Positions 15,089 to 23,945 of a stretch of 24,723 bases of DNA are shown one piece after another. Position 1 is the stretch's first letter, and each line of letters opens with the position of its first letter. The stretch spans positions 1-24,723 of the forward strand of contig JAQUHH010000003.1 in NCBI GenBank assembly GCA_028683685.1, given 5' to 3'. The notes beneath the pieces were generated by a model. That model saw nothing but the letters and a program-made list of their open reading frames with translations. It had not been told where the DNA came from and made no database searches. Both the position numbers and the translations under genes were made by a program. Source of the stretch: Bacteroidales bacterium (GTDB lineage Bacteria; Bacteroidota; Bacteroidia; Bacteroidales; WCHB1-69).

Positions 15089-16819
15089 ATGAAACTAAAA
15101 TATATATTTCTTATTGGCTTTGCTGCCTTCACACTTTTTTCGTGCAAAACAAAGCAGACCAAAAGCCCCTCTCCGCTTGCACCCAAAGAACATCAATATA
15201 CCAAAGCCGAATTGGAATTTTCGGGGAAACTAATTGATGCCGTCAAAGAGAAAAACATTGGAAATTTGGACGAAGCCGAGAAAATGCTAAACGAACTTCA
15301 TCGCAAATCTCCCGAAAATCATGCGGTAAGTTATCAGTTGGCAAATGTGAAACTACTGCAAGATAAAACGATTGAAGCCATTTCTATGGCCGAATTAGCC
15401 CTTAAGGAAGACCCAGATAATCAATGGTATCTGAACTTATTGGGCGATTTATACATGGAAACAGCCGATTATGCCAAAGGATACGATATTTGGACTCGAT
15501 TGCTCAAAAAATATCCCGATCAACAAGAATATTATTATAATTTGGTTATCTCTTGTGTGTATCAAGGGAAATGGGAAGAAGCGGCCAAAACATACGATTT
15601 ATTAGAGAAAAGAAATGGTGTAAGTGAAGAGTTGGCACTTGCCAAACAAAGAATCTGGTTGCATCTAAAAAAAGTGGATAAAGCAGTGGCCGAAATACAA
15701 AAACTGGTTGATTTATACCCCAGAGAATCAAGATATTACCTAATGATAGGCGATCTTTATATGGAACAAAAAATGCCAGAAGATGCCAAAAAACAGTACG
15801 ACAAAGCCATCAAAGCCGATTCTACAAATCCATACACATATGCCTCTTTGGCAGAATATTATCGACAAAAGGGAGAACGAGATAAATCTTTCGAAAATCT
15901 CAAAATGGCATTTATAAATCCCAAAATGGACATCGACACAAAAATCAAAGTGATGTTGTCTTACTATTCCATTACCGAAGTCCACGACGAACTTCTGGAA
16001 GATGCTTTTACGTTATCCAAACTGATGATTGAGGCTCATCCATTGGAGCCAAAAGCATGGTCGATGTATGGTGATTTTCTGATTCGTGACAAAAGATATG
16101 AGGAAGCAAGAGATGCTTTTATAAAAGTATTGGAAGTAGATAAAAGCAAATACATTATTTGGGAACAATTGCTTATGATTCTTTCCTACGAGGAAGATAT
16201 CGACAACATGCTGAAATACAGTACCGAAGCATTGGATTATTTTCCAAGCCAACCTTATTTGTTTATGATAAAAGGCATTGGTCATTATCAATTGGGAGAA
16301 TATGAAAATGCTCAGAAAGCTTTTGAATTTGGCAGAAACATGCTGATTACCAACGACGAAACAGCATTAAATATTTGGATTTATTTGGGAGAAACATACA
16401 ACAAACTGAAAAACTATCAAAAATCGGACGAGGCATTTGACAGAGCTTTACGCATGAACCCAAAAAACATTTATGTTCTAAATAATTACTGCTATTATCT
16501 CGCCCTTCGTAATGAGAACATTGATAAAGCCCTTGAAATGGGAGAACGACTCAATGAACTTGAACTTTATAATGCTTCTTACCAAGACACCTACGGATGG
16601 GTTTTGTATAGAGCAGAGCGGTATGAAGAGGCCAAAAGATGGCTCGAGAAATCCATTGCCAATGGGGGTGATTCCAATCCTGAAATTTTAGAACATTATG
16701 GTGATATTTTGTTGAAACTAGGCGAAATTGACAATGCTGTTATCCAATGGGAAAAAGCAATGGAAAAAGGCGGATTTAGCGAAACTTTGGAACAAAAAAT
16801 TAAAGAGCAAAAGAAGTAG
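15089..16819 (+). CDS. TPR-repeat lipoprotein
   Basis: 576 aa, ATG 15089. A lipoprotein signal peptide ends at the lipobox LFSC (C19), followed by KTKQTK and a Ser/Pro linker. The remainder is built of tetratricopeptide helices, for example ALKEDPDNQWYLNLLGDLYM, YDKAIKADSTNPYTYASLAEYY and FDRALRMNPKNIYVLNNYCYYL; I count at least ten units. Such proteins are scaffolds for envelope complexes, and the partner is unknown. In related genomes, as I recall, the flippase-dut-TPR set is often followed by a DUF4292 lipoprotein and an EnvC/M23 protein. Here repeats and a divergently organised exporter block follow instead. Confidence 0.9.
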   Translation: MKLKYIFLIGFAAFTLFSCKTKQTKSPSPLAPKEHQYTKAELEFSGKLIDAVKEKNIGNLDEAEKMLNELHRKSPENHAVSYQLANVKLLQDKTIEAISMAELALKEDPDNQWYLNLLGDLYMETADYAKGYDIWTRLLKKYPDQQEYYYNLVISCVYQGKWEEAAKTYDLLEKRNGVSEELALAKQRIWLHLKKVDKAVAEIQKLVDLYPRESRYYLMIGDLYMEQKMPEDAKKQYDKAIKADSTNPYTYASLAEYYRQKGERDKSFENLKMAFINPKMDIDTKIKVMLSYYSITEVHDELLEDAFTLSKLMIEAHPLEPKAWSMYGDFLIRDKRYEEARDAFIKVLEVDKSKYIIWEQLLMILSYEEDIDNMLKYSTEALDYFPSQPYLFMIKGIGHYQLGEYENAQKAFEFGRNMLITNDETALNIWIYLGETYNKLKNYQKSDEAFDRALRMNPKNIYVLNNYCYYLALRNENIDKALEMGERLNELELYNASYQDTYGWVLYRAERYEEAKRWLEKSIANGGDSNPEILEHYGDILLKLGEIDNAVIQWEKAMEKGGFSETLEQKIKEQKK

Positions 16820-16824
16820 AAGAG

Positions 16825-16872
16825 GTGAAAGTTGAAAGTTGAAAGTTAAGAGTTAAAAGTTAAAAGTTGAAA
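16825..16872. repeat. Imperfect 7-bp tandem repeat (GTTGAAA/GTTAAAA), about 7 units
   Basis: Successive units GTGAAA, GTTGAAA, GTTGAAA, GTTAAGA, GTTAAAA, GTTAAAA, GTTGAAA start 6 bp after the TPR gene stop. No coding or regulatory role is visible. It is followed by a small TGCC-TGAC-GGCA hairpin (16873-16884). Confidence 0.8.
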
Positions 16873-16895
16873 GTGCCTGACGGCAGAAAATAAAA

Positions 16896-16925
16896 GTGAC
16901 TGAGTAACTGAGTGACTGAGTGACC
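16896..16925. repeat. 8-bp tandem repeat (GTGACTGA), 3.75 units
   Basis: GTGACTGA, GTAACTGA, GTGACTGA, GTGACC. Together with the preceding 7-bp array it marks the junction between the housekeeping cluster and the exporter operon. The rest of 16926-17109 is AT-rich with A runs and no supported feature. Confidence 0.8.
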
Positions 16926-17109
16926 AAAAGCTTATTTGAAATACGGATGAAAGAAGGTAACTGATTCCGAATTGTAAAAATCTTCGATTTTATGACAATT
17001 CGAGAATGACTAAAAAAAAAAGGAATTATTAATTGTTGATATATTGATATAAATCTCAAAAAAAAACTTTAGCTTATACAATAAAAAAAAAGCATTTTTC
17101 TAAAAACAT

Positions 17110-18228
17110 TTAACTCGTTTTTCTATATTGCCAAACTGCTACCGACATTGCAATAATCCCGTAAGCAAGTAATGCAAAAAACTCATTCATCATATCTTGA
17201 ATGCCAGATCCCTTTAATAATATCGCTCTGATAATCTTAATAAAATAGTACAGAGGATTAATCTTGTTAACATACTGTGCCCAAATTGGCATACTTTCTA
17301 CCGAAGTAAAAATGCCTCCCATCAACATAAAAATTAAAAAGAAAAAGAAAATTGTAAACATAGTTTGTTGTTGTGTATCAGCAAAATCTGAAATAAGTAA
17401 ACCCAAACCAATAGCTGTAAATAAATACAATCCTGAAAAGACAAAAAGGCTAAATATTGAACCTTCTATCGGCAAATCAAATAAGACAACTCCTATAAAT
17501 AATCCTAGAGCCAAATCGAATAAGCCAATGAGCCAAAAAGGAATCAGTTTACCTGATAAAAATTGCCACTTCTTTATAGGTGTTACATTGATTTGCTCAA
17601 TAGTGCCCATTTCTTTTTCTCTTACCAAATTTAAGGAAGTAAGAAAAATTCCAATCATACTAATAAGAATAGTCAAAATACCAGGCAACATATAATGCTT
17701 AAAATTTAATGTTGCATTATACCAGAATTGTGGTTTAGCATGGATGGAAGCTGGCATCACACTCAAATCGGTTTTATTCATAAAAGGTTTTAATTCTTTT
17801 AGCAAACTTAATATAGTTTGATTAACATAAATACTGATTAAACCAGCCGTTTGGCCGTCTATGGCATTTATATTTAATTGCAATTGAGTTTTTATCCCCA
17901 TACGCATATCGTTTTCAAAATCATGAGGAATTATTAATACAGCTTTGGTTGACTCCGTCAATAACATTTTATCGATATTATCGTAATCGCATTGCTCAAA
18001 TTCAACATCAAAAAAGGGAGAAGCATCAAATTTAGAACCCAGTTTTCTTGACATTTGTGAATGGTCTAAATCAACAATTGTAATGTTTGTATTCTGAAGT
18101 TCAAAAGTAGCTGCATAAACAAGAACCAATGTTTGAACAAAAGGCATTACAAAAATTATGGGAATCATTATTTTGTTCCTAAAAATTTGTAAAAACTCTT
18201 TACGCAATATGATGAGTAAAATCCTCAT
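17110..18228 (-). CDS. ABC-2 type transporter permease (second permease of the exporter operon)
   Basis: 372 aa, ATG 18228, overlapping the upstream permease stop by 4 nt (ATGA), so translation is coupled. The layout is that of ABC2_membrane_3 proteins: a cytoplasmic start (MRILLIILRKEFLQIFRNK), one membrane helix at about 22-42, a large periplasmic domain to about 175, then five membrane helices. The cytoplasmic loop with REKEMGTIEQINVTPIKKWQ (about 202-221) is the coupling segment that contacts the ATPase. It should pair with the 18225-19331 permease to form the inner-membrane part of a YbhGFSR-like exporter. Last gene of the operon. I see no convincing GC-rich terminator after it. Confidence 0.92.
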   Translation of the reverse strand: MRILLIILRKEFLQIFRNKIMIPIIFVMPFVQTLVLVYAATFELQNTNITIVDLDHSQMSRKLGSKFDASPFFDVEFEQCDYDNIDKMLLTESTKAVLIIPHDFENDMRMGIKTQLQLNINAIDGQTAGLISIYVNQTILSLLKELKPFMNKTDLSVMPASIHAKPQFWYNATLNFKHYMLPGILTILISMIGIFLTSLNLVREKEMGTIEQINVTPIKKWQFLSGKLIPFWLIGLFDLALGLFIGVVLFDLPIEGSIFSLFVFSGLYLFTAIGLGLLISDFADTQQQTMFTIFFFFLIFMLMGGIFTSVESMPIWAQYVNKINPLYYFIKIIRAILLKGSGIQDMMNEFFALLAYGIIAMSVAVWQYRKTS

Positions 18229-19331
18229 GAATCAAGTCTGATTTTAAATTTTTTAATGCTAATACCAATAAAAGCAATGGTCATCAAAATCAATATTGTT
18301 ACTTCTTTCCAAATATATGATATTCCTAATCCTTTGAGCATAATGCTTTTTAATGCAGTTAAAAAATATTTAGCTGGAATTATGTAACTAAAATACTGCA
18401 AAGCCAAAGGCATATTTTTTATAGGAAAAATAAATCCCGAAAGCAACATCGTAGGTAGGAGCAATCCAAACATTGATATAAACATAGCAACTTGCTGACT
18501 ATTTGCAATATTTGAAACAAGTAACCCAAGTGACAAAGCCATCAATATAAATACAAAACTGACAAATAGTAATAAAAGAGGCGAACCCAATACAGGAACT
18601 CCAAATATTAGATTTCCGATAATAATGATGCTAACAGCATTGATAATTGAAAGAATGGCATAAGGTGCCAATTTGCCAAAAATAATTTGAATGGGTTTTA
18701 GAGGAGAAACCAATAAAATTTCCATCGTCCCCATCTCTTTTTCTTTAACAATTGAAATAGAACTCATTAGAGCTGTAATTACCATTAAAATCAGGGCCAT
18801 TGTACCTGGAACAAACATATATGCTGACGATAAATTTTCGTTATATAACATTCGAGGTTCAACACTAACATTTATTTTGGCAGCTCCAATATTTTTATCT
18901 TGAGCATAATTATTGGCTATTGCAGAAATGTACGAATTTAGCAAATTGGCAAGATTGGGGTCACTGGCATCCAGAATAATTTGCAAATCAACTGTTTTTT
19001 TAGAATTAAATTTCTCGGCAAAATTATTTTCAAAAACGATGGCTGCTTTAATTTCATTGGCTCTAAAACTTGCTTCTATTTGGTCGTAAGAACTAAATGT
19101 TTTTACAATCTCAATATCGTTTGCAGCATCTAATTTCGACACCAAAGCCGCAGTCATCGCATCTCCCGAAAAATCCAAAACTGCCACTTTAGCATCTTTG
19201 ACTTCATTTTTGATAACATAACCAAAAATCAACACCTGAAACACAGGAATCAAAAATAGAATCATCATTGTTCGAACATCACGAAAAATGTGCAAAAATT
19301 CTTTATTTAAAAATGCTCTAAATCGCTTCAT
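18225..19331 (-). CDS. ABC-2 type transporter permease (first permease of the exporter operon)
   Basis: 368 aa, ATG 19331, overlapping the ATPase stop by 4 nt. Same plan as its downstream partner: FRAFLNKEFLHIFRDVRTMM at the start, a helix at about 22-42, a periplasmic domain to about 170 and five further helices. The coupling loop contains VKEKEMGTMEILLVSPLKPI. The two permeases are clearly paralogous but diverged, as in the YbhS/YbhR pair of E. coli, which suggests a heterodimeric channel. The periplasmic domain probably meets the adaptor encoded at 21103-22020. The substrate is unknown; systems of this type export drugs or other toxic small molecules. Confidence 0.92.
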   Translation of the reverse strand: MKRFRAFLNKEFLHIFRDVRTMMILFLIPVFQVLIFGYVIKNEVKDAKVAVLDFSGDAMTAALVSKLDAANDIEIVKTFSSYDQIEASFRANEIKAAIVFENNFAEKFNSKKTVDLQIILDASDPNLANLLNSYISAIANNYAQDKNIGAAKINVSVEPRMLYNENLSSAYMFVPGTMALILMVITALMSSISIVKEKEMGTMEILLVSPLKPIQIIFGKLAPYAILSIINAVSIIIIGNLIFGVPVLGSPLLLLFVSFVFILMALSLGLLVSNIANSQQVAMFISMFGLLLPTMLLSGFIFPIKNMPLALQYFSYIIPAKYFLTALKSIMLKGLGISYIWKEVTILILMTIAFIGISIKKFKIRLDS

Positions 19332-20074
19332 TTGATTTCCTCTGTTTGTTTTCGTGCCAATTTTACAAATACCTCATCCATATTTTTCGCTTTATACATC
19401 GTTTTCAACTCTGTAGGAGTTCCCATAGCATCAATTTTTCCATCGACCATAATTGAAATTCTATCACAATATTCAGCTTCGTCCATATAGTGTGTTGTAA
19501 CAAAAACAGTAATTCCACTTTCCACGGCTTCGTATATTAAATCCCAAAATTGTCTACGCGTAATTGGATCCACGCCGGATGTTGGCTCGTCGAGAAAAAC
19601 TATTTTGGGTTTATGAAAAATAGCTACTGAAAAAGCAATTTTTTGCTTCCAGCCCAATGGCAAATCTTTTACAAATTTGTTTTTCAAATCGTGAATTTGC
19701 AACTTATCTACCAATTCGTCTAATCTAATTTTTATTTCTTTTCTTTTTACTCCATAAATTCCCGCATAAAACTCAATATTTTCTTTTACTGTAAGATCTT
19801 CGTACAAAGAAAAACCTTGACTCATATAGCCGATATTTTGTTTTATTATATTTCGTTCCTTATAAATATCAAATCCGGCCACAATAACATTTCCTGATGT
19901 TGGAAATAATATTCCACATAATATTTTAATCGCTGTTGTTTTTCCAGCTCCATTAGCACCAAGAAAACCAAATATCTCCGACTTTTTTACAGTAAACGTA
20001 AGATTATCGTTCGCCGTAAAATTTCCGAACTTCTTAACCAAATTTTCAACTTCTATGATATTATCTTCACTCAT
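19328..20074 (-). CDS. ABC exporter ATPase 2, degenerate signature motif but intact switch histidine
   Basis: 248 aa from ATG 20074; a TTG at 20083 is less likely. Walker A GANGAGKTT (39-47), Q-loop region YMSQGFSLYEDLT, Walker B IVFLDEP (E163) and switch histidine H195 in TTHYMDEAEYCD are all normal. The signature, usually LSGGxxQ, reads LPLGWKQ (138-144). A substitution of this kind is, to my memory, typical of the second half of YbhF-type ATPases. It lies 63 nt after the first ATPase and is translationally coupled to the first permease. It should pair with the 20138-21061 product, whose defects are the opposite, giving one complete ATP site. Confidence 0.93.
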   Translation of the reverse strand: MSEDNIIEVENLVKKFGNFTANDNLTFTVKKSEIFGFLGANGAGKTTAIKILCGILFPTSGNVIVAGFDIYKERNIIKQNIGYMSQGFSLYEDLTVKENIEFYAGIYGVKRKEIKIRLDELVDKLQIHDLKNKFVKDLPLGWKQKIAFSVAIFHKPKIVFLDEPTSGVDPITRRQFWDLIYEAVESGITVFVTTHYMDEAEYCDRISIMVDGKIDAMGTPTELKTMYKAKNMDEVFVKLARKQTEEIK

Positions 20075-20137
20075 TTGCAACAAAATAAATAATTTGAATA
20101 CCCAAACTCAGAACTAAAACATATAATAATACAGCTA

Positions 20138-21061
20138 TCAAACATTTTCAACAGACTCTAAATAATCAATAAAACAATCTTCTATACCTGCCTGATATGG
20201 CTCAATTTTAAAATCATAATCACAAGATTTTTTGATAAAACTTTCAATTTCGGTAATTTCAACCAAATTATCTCTGACGACTAAATGTAAATTTTGACCA
20301 AAGCTATTCACAGACTTTAGTTCAGGCATTTGCCGTGCAATCTTTAAAATTTCTCTAAGGTGCAAAGTTTTTAGAATAAATATTTTCTCTTTAAATTTCG
20401 ATGTAATTTCTGTTGGAGTTCCAGAGTTAATAATTTTACCATCAAACATCAGAGAAATTTTATCGCATAAAACCGCTTCTTCCATATAAGGAGTGGAAAC
20501 CAAAATAGTAATTCCATTTTCACGAATTTGGCTAAGCATTTCCCAGAAGTCACGACGCGAAACGGCATCTACACCCGTAGTTGGCTCATCTAAAATAAGA
20601 ATTTCAGGTTTATGAATTAAAGCACAAGAAAGAGCAAGTTTTTGTTTCATTCCGCCCGAAAGTTTACCAGCACGTCTGTTTTTAAATGGCTCAATTTGCG
20701 AATAAACAGGTGCAATTAAATGATAATTCTCTTCAATTGACGTATCAAAAACTTTGGCAAAAAAGCTCAAGTTTTCTTCTACTGTCAAATCTTGGTACAA
20801 AGAAAATCTACCGGGCATATATCCCAACTTTAGCCGAAGTTCTTTGTAATCTTTCACTGGATTTAGACCTCCAACCATTATACTCCCACTATCTGGAAGC
20901 AACAAAGCTGTAATAATTCGCATCAAAGTTGTTTTCCCTGCACCATCGGGACCAATGAGTCCATAAAATCCACCCTGCTCAACAGTGAGCATAAGATTAT
21001 CCAGTGCCTTTACAGTATTGAAAGACTTCTTTAGATTATATATTTCGATGCTATTATTCAT
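20138..21061 (-). CDS. ABC exporter ATPase 1, canonical signature but switch histidine replaced
   Basis: 307 aa, ATG 21061. Walker A GPDGAGKTT (37-45), Q-loop region YMPGRFSLYQDLT, signature LSGGMKQ (134-140) and Walker B ILILDEP (E159) are intact. The switch position that normally holds His reads VSTPYMEEA, with Pro at 191. The glutamine expected in the Q-loop (YMSQ in its partner) is replaced as well (YMPG). A C-terminal extension of about 85 residues follows the ATPase core. This domain probably has a poor ATP site of its own but supplies the signature for its partner. It corresponds to the first half of the fused YbhF of E. coli. It lies 41 nt after the adaptor gene. Confidence 0.93.
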   Translation of the reverse strand: MNNSIEIYNLKKSFNTVKALDNLMLTVEQGGFYGLIGPDGAGKTTLMRIITALLLPDSGSIMVGGLNPVKDYKELRLKLGYMPGRFSLYQDLTVEENLSFFAKVFDTSIEENYHLIAPVYSQIEPFKNRRAGKLSGGMKQKLALSCALIHKPEILILDEPTTGVDAVSRRDFWEMLSQIRENGITILVSTPYMEEAVLCDKISLMFDGKIINSGTPTEITSKFKEKIFILKTLHLREILKIARQMPELKSVNSFGQNLHLVVRDNLVEITEIESFIKKSCDYDFKIEPYQAGIEDCFIDYLESVENV

Positions 21062-21102
21062 TTTTTCTAATCAAGGAATCATTTAGATCTGTTTTCAGTC
21101 TT

Positions 21103-22020
21103 TCAAAATCTTACTTCGCCAGGCATTCCTATTTTTATTTTACCATCGTTCACAACTTTAACTTTTATGGCATAAACTAAGCTCACTCTTTCCTCTTTTG
21201 TTTGAATAATTTTTGGAGTAAACTCAGCTTCAGACGCTACCCAAACAATTTCACCTTCATATTCATGATTTGTTGTTTTGTCGGCATCAATAAATATTTT
21301 AACTTTTTGTCCAATTTTAAAATCACTCATTTGCTCGCCCGACACATACGCTCTAAGCAACATTTCGTTAAGATTTGCAATTTTGTAGAGCGGTTTTCCA
21401 GCATTCACAAGTTCAAAAACTTCCACATATTTTTCAAGAATTACGCCATTCATTGGATTTACAATAGTGGCCCGTAAAATTTGGTCGTTCATTAAATCAA
21501 TATTGCTTTCAACAGATTCTATTTCAGCAAAAAGCGATGCATTTTGGGATTTCACAGTATTCATTTGCTTTAATAAAATATTTATTTGACCCACAATATC
21601 ATCCAATTGTTTTTGCGTAGCAGCTTTCGATTTTATCAAATTTTCCACTCTCCCTTTTTCTTTTTCAAGAGTAGCTATTTGCTCTTCTAATACGCCAATC
21701 TGAGCAATAATATTTGAGAATTTTGATTCTACAACTGCCTTTTTACTTAAAACTTGCTTTTTTTGATAAAATAATTGCAGAGTATCAATTAAACCTACCG
21801 TTTCACCTTCCTTAATTTCAGCTCCTTCCGAAATATTGAATTCAAGTAATTTACCATTTGTCTCAGCAGAAATTAGGGTCTCTACCGCTTCAAAATTTCC
21901 ATACGCATCCGCTCTCCCATTTCCTGAACTGCAGGAATTCAAAAAAATCACGAATAAACCCATTAATAATAAAAATGAGTATTTTCGGATTACAGCTGAC
22001 ATTCTCGAAAAATTATTCAT
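21103..22020 (-). CDS. Periplasmic adaptor (HlyD/YbhG family) lipoprotein of the exporter
   Basis: 305 aa from ATG 22020, overlapping the tolC stop by 8 nt; a GTG at 22029 is also in frame. The signal sequence ends in the lipobox FLNSC (C30), so the adaptor is probably anchored by lipid. A lipoyl half (VETLISAETNGKLLEFNISEGAEIKEGE) is followed by a long coiled coil at about 80-180 (IIAQIGVLEEQIATLEKEKG; KSQNASLFAEIESVESNID), the second lipoyl half (ATIVNPMNGVILEKYVEVFE) and a beta-barrel domain. It bridges the inner-membrane permeases and the outer-membrane channel encoded immediately upstream. Confidence 0.92.
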   Translation of the reverse strand: MNNFSRMSAVIRKYSFLLLMGLFVIFLNSCSSGNGRADAYGNFEAVETLISAETNGKLLEFNISEGAEIKEGETVGLIDTLQLFYQKKQVLSKKAVVESKFSNIIAQIGVLEEQIATLEKEKGRVENLIKSKAATQKQLDDIVGQINILLKQMNTVKSQNASLFAEIESVESNIDLMNDQILRATIVNPMNGVILEKYVEVFELVNAGKPLYKIANLNEMLLRAYVSGEQMSDFKIGQKVKIFIDADKTTNHEYEGEIVWVASEAEFTPKIIQTKEERVSLVYAIKVKVVNDGKIKIGMPGEVRF

Positions 22021-23281
22021 AAATTTCACCTTTTAATAAATTATATTTTACAATTTCTTGAAAAAGCATAAGTTGATGCAATTCCATATTTAGTCTTTGA
22101 GTATTTTCATCGTTTAGAACATTTAAATACTCCGAAGATTTTATCACTCCGTTTATAAGCTGTGCTCGATATGAAGAGGTTATACTTTCACGCAATTCAA
22201 GAATATTTTCGTCTAATTCCATCAATGCTTTAATTTTTAAAATTCGCTGTTTTTGTGCATCTATTTTTGCATTTTGATGGAACAAAAAAACATCTTGCTG
22301 ATTCCGAACAATATCTGATTTAATTTCAAGAATTTGAATTTCACTTTTAGATTTATTCCATTCCCAAGGAGTCCAAACGAATTTAGCTCCAATTAAGGCA
22401 TAAGGCTCAAAATCATTACTCATCATATTCAGTCCTGGGCGACCATAACCCGCTCTTGCAAAACCCAATAGTTTTGGAGTTCTACTTGATTTCAACATCT
22501 TTTTCCCTGCCAAAATTTGTTTTGAATTATAATCAAACAATGTCAATTCGGGTCGTTTAATATCGCTTTCATTATTTATTTCCGGAGAAGGAGCTAAAAA
22601 GACGATATTTTCATCAAAATTAGTGTTGCAATATTGAGAAAATAGTTTTATCAAAGCCTTTGATTCATAGCGTAATTCAGTAATTATTTGCTGAATCGTC
22701 ATTTTTTCAGCCACTAAAATATCAAGTTGAGATTCGATGGCAATATGATTTTCAATAGCAGATTTCAAATCACCAATTAAATTATCAATTTGCTTGGTTT
22801 TCATTTGGATTATTTCAATTTGCTTTTGCATATTAAGAACAGCAAAATACAAATCAACCAATTGCGTTTTATAATTAAAAATATCAACACTTAATTGTTG
22901 TATTTCTGTTTTCAAACCCGCATTTTCCAATTCACGTTTATTTTTACTCACGCCACCATCCCAAATAGTTTGATTTAATTCAGCATATACGTTATATTGG
23001 TCTTTACTAATTTCGGGCAACATATTTTTGAATATTGGATTTTCCATTTCAAGCATTGTAACATCTGTTTGCCAAGTAGCTTGAGCATTAAGTTTAAGCG
23101 AAGGATAATAAGAAGATTTTGTAATTTGATTATTAAGAGTGGCGGATTGTCGCAACAAATCTTCTTTAGACTTTAAAGGATATACTTTTTCGGCAAGATT
23201 AAGACAGGAATCCAAACTAATACTCTGTGTAAAAAGAGCAAACGGCAAAACGACAAAAATCAAAAGTAATGGAGATTTCAT
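22013..23281 (-). CDS. TolC-family outer-membrane efflux protein
   Basis: 422 aa, ATG 23281, 2 nt after the tetR stop. The signal peptide is MKSPLLLIFVVLPFALFTQS. The mature protein starts SISLDSCLNLAEKVYPL, the usual first helix of outer-membrane efflux proteins, and contains long helical stretches (LVDLYFAVLNMQKQIEIIQM; KTKQIDNLIGDLKSAIENHI) with barrel-like segments such as LLGFARAGYGRPGLNMMSND between. It should trimerise to form the outer-membrane exit duct for the exporter. Its end overlaps the adaptor gene, so the two are translationally coupled. Confidence 0.92.
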   Translation of the reverse strand: MKSPLLLIFVVLPFALFTQSISLDSCLNLAEKVYPLKSKEDLLRQSATLNNQITKSSYYPSLKLNAQATWQTDVTMLEMENPIFKNMLPEISKDQYNVYAELNQTIWDGGVSKNKRELENAGLKTEIQQLSVDIFNYKTQLVDLYFAVLNMQKQIEIIQMKTKQIDNLIGDLKSAIENHIAIESQLDILVAEKMTIQQIITELRYESKALIKLFSQYCNTNFDENIVFLAPSPEINNESDIKRPELTLFDYNSKQILAGKKMLKSSRTPKLLGFARAGYGRPGLNMMSNDFEPYALIGAKFVWTPWEWNKSKSEIQILEIKSDIVRNQQDVFLFHQNAKIDAQKQRILKIKALMELDENILELRESITSSYRAQLINGVIKSSEYLNVLNDENTQRLNMELHQLMLFQEIVKYNLLKGEIYE

Positions 23282-23283
23282 AT

Positions 23284-23901
23284 CTATACTTTTATTGAAT
23301 TAATCACAAATTGAGCTATCATAGAGCGACGTTCATTAAGAAACGTATCGTAATTTAAATCAAACTCTTCCATTATTTCTTTGATGATAGGACGTCCAAT
23401 ATATGGAAATACGGATAAGGAAATAATATTAACTAATAAATGAGACACTTCAACATCATGACGAATGATTCCATCTCTCTTTTCCTTTTCAAACTGCTTT
23501 AGAATTAGTTGAAAACTATTTGAAACCTCTAATTTCAACATTAGTTTTCGTATCAAATCAGGATTTCTTGTTATTTCGTTAAAAAAGAAAATAGGAAGTT
23601 TTCGATTTTCATAAAGCAAATCCTGATGTAATTGAAGAAAAGTTTCAATATTCTCAAATATGGATCCTTCAATATTGAAAGATTTAAAGAATTTCAGAAA
23701 AATCTTACTAGCTATGTTTAAAAACACTTTCTCAAATAATAAATCCTTGCTTCTAAAATAATAGTGTAAAAGTGCTTTATTAATTCCAGCTTTATCAGCA
23801 ATCTGCTGCATTCTGGCTCCTTCAAATCCCTTTTCTTCAAAAATATCGGCAGCGGCTTCAATTATTTTTTGTTCAGCATTTATTTCTTTATCTATTGCCA
23901 T
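23284..23901 (-). CDS. TetR-family transcriptional regulator, probable repressor of the exporter operon
   Basis: 205 aa, ATG 23901. The N-terminal helix-turn-helix is clear: IIEAAADIFEEKGFEGARMQ then QIADKAGINKALLHYYFRSK (about residues 11-55). The C-terminal ligand domain is helical and not conserved enough to name a ligand. It is the first gene of the operon, 2 nt from tolC. A 7-bp dyad and a third half-site lie between the promoter and its start codon, suggesting autorepression of the whole seven-gene unit, relieved by an exported compound. Confidence 0.93.
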   Translation of the reverse strand: MAIDKEINAEQKIIEAAADIFEEKGFEGARMQQIADKAGINKALLHYYFRSKDLLFEKVFLNIASKIFLKFFKSFNIEGSIFENIETFLQLHQDLLYENRKLPIFFFNEITRNPDLIRKLMLKLEVSNSFQLILKQFEKEKRDGIIRHDVEVSHLLVNIISLSVFPYIGRPIIKEIMEEFDLNYDTFLNERRSMIAQFVINSIKV

Positions 23902-23906
23902 ACGAT

Positions 23907-23939
23907 TTAAACTTTTAGTTTAACCATCTAGTTTAACCA
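23907..23939 (-). promoter_or_regulatory. Putative TetR operator in the leader of the exporter operon
   Basis: A perfect dyad TTAAACT-TTT-AGTTTAA (23907-23923) plus a further AGTTTAA at 23930-23936. The second and third elements are part of an 11-bp direct repeat, TAGTTTAACCA, with a 13-bp period. It lies just downstream of the predicted transcription start and 6 nt before the tetR ATG, a place where a bound repressor would block transcription. Confidence 0.6.
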
Positions 23940-23945
23940 ATTGGG

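Noticed and set aside
16873..16884. TGCC-TGAC-GGCA hairpin as the terminator of the TPR gene
   Set aside because: The stem is only 4 bp and no T run follows on the plus strand.
16825..16925. CRISPR array or attachment site
   Set aside because: Units are 7-8 bp and contiguous, without spacers, and there is no integrase or cas gene nearby.
17030..17109. Terminator of the exporter operon
   Set aside because: Several A/T runs occur but I could not find a GC-containing stem followed by T on the minus strand.
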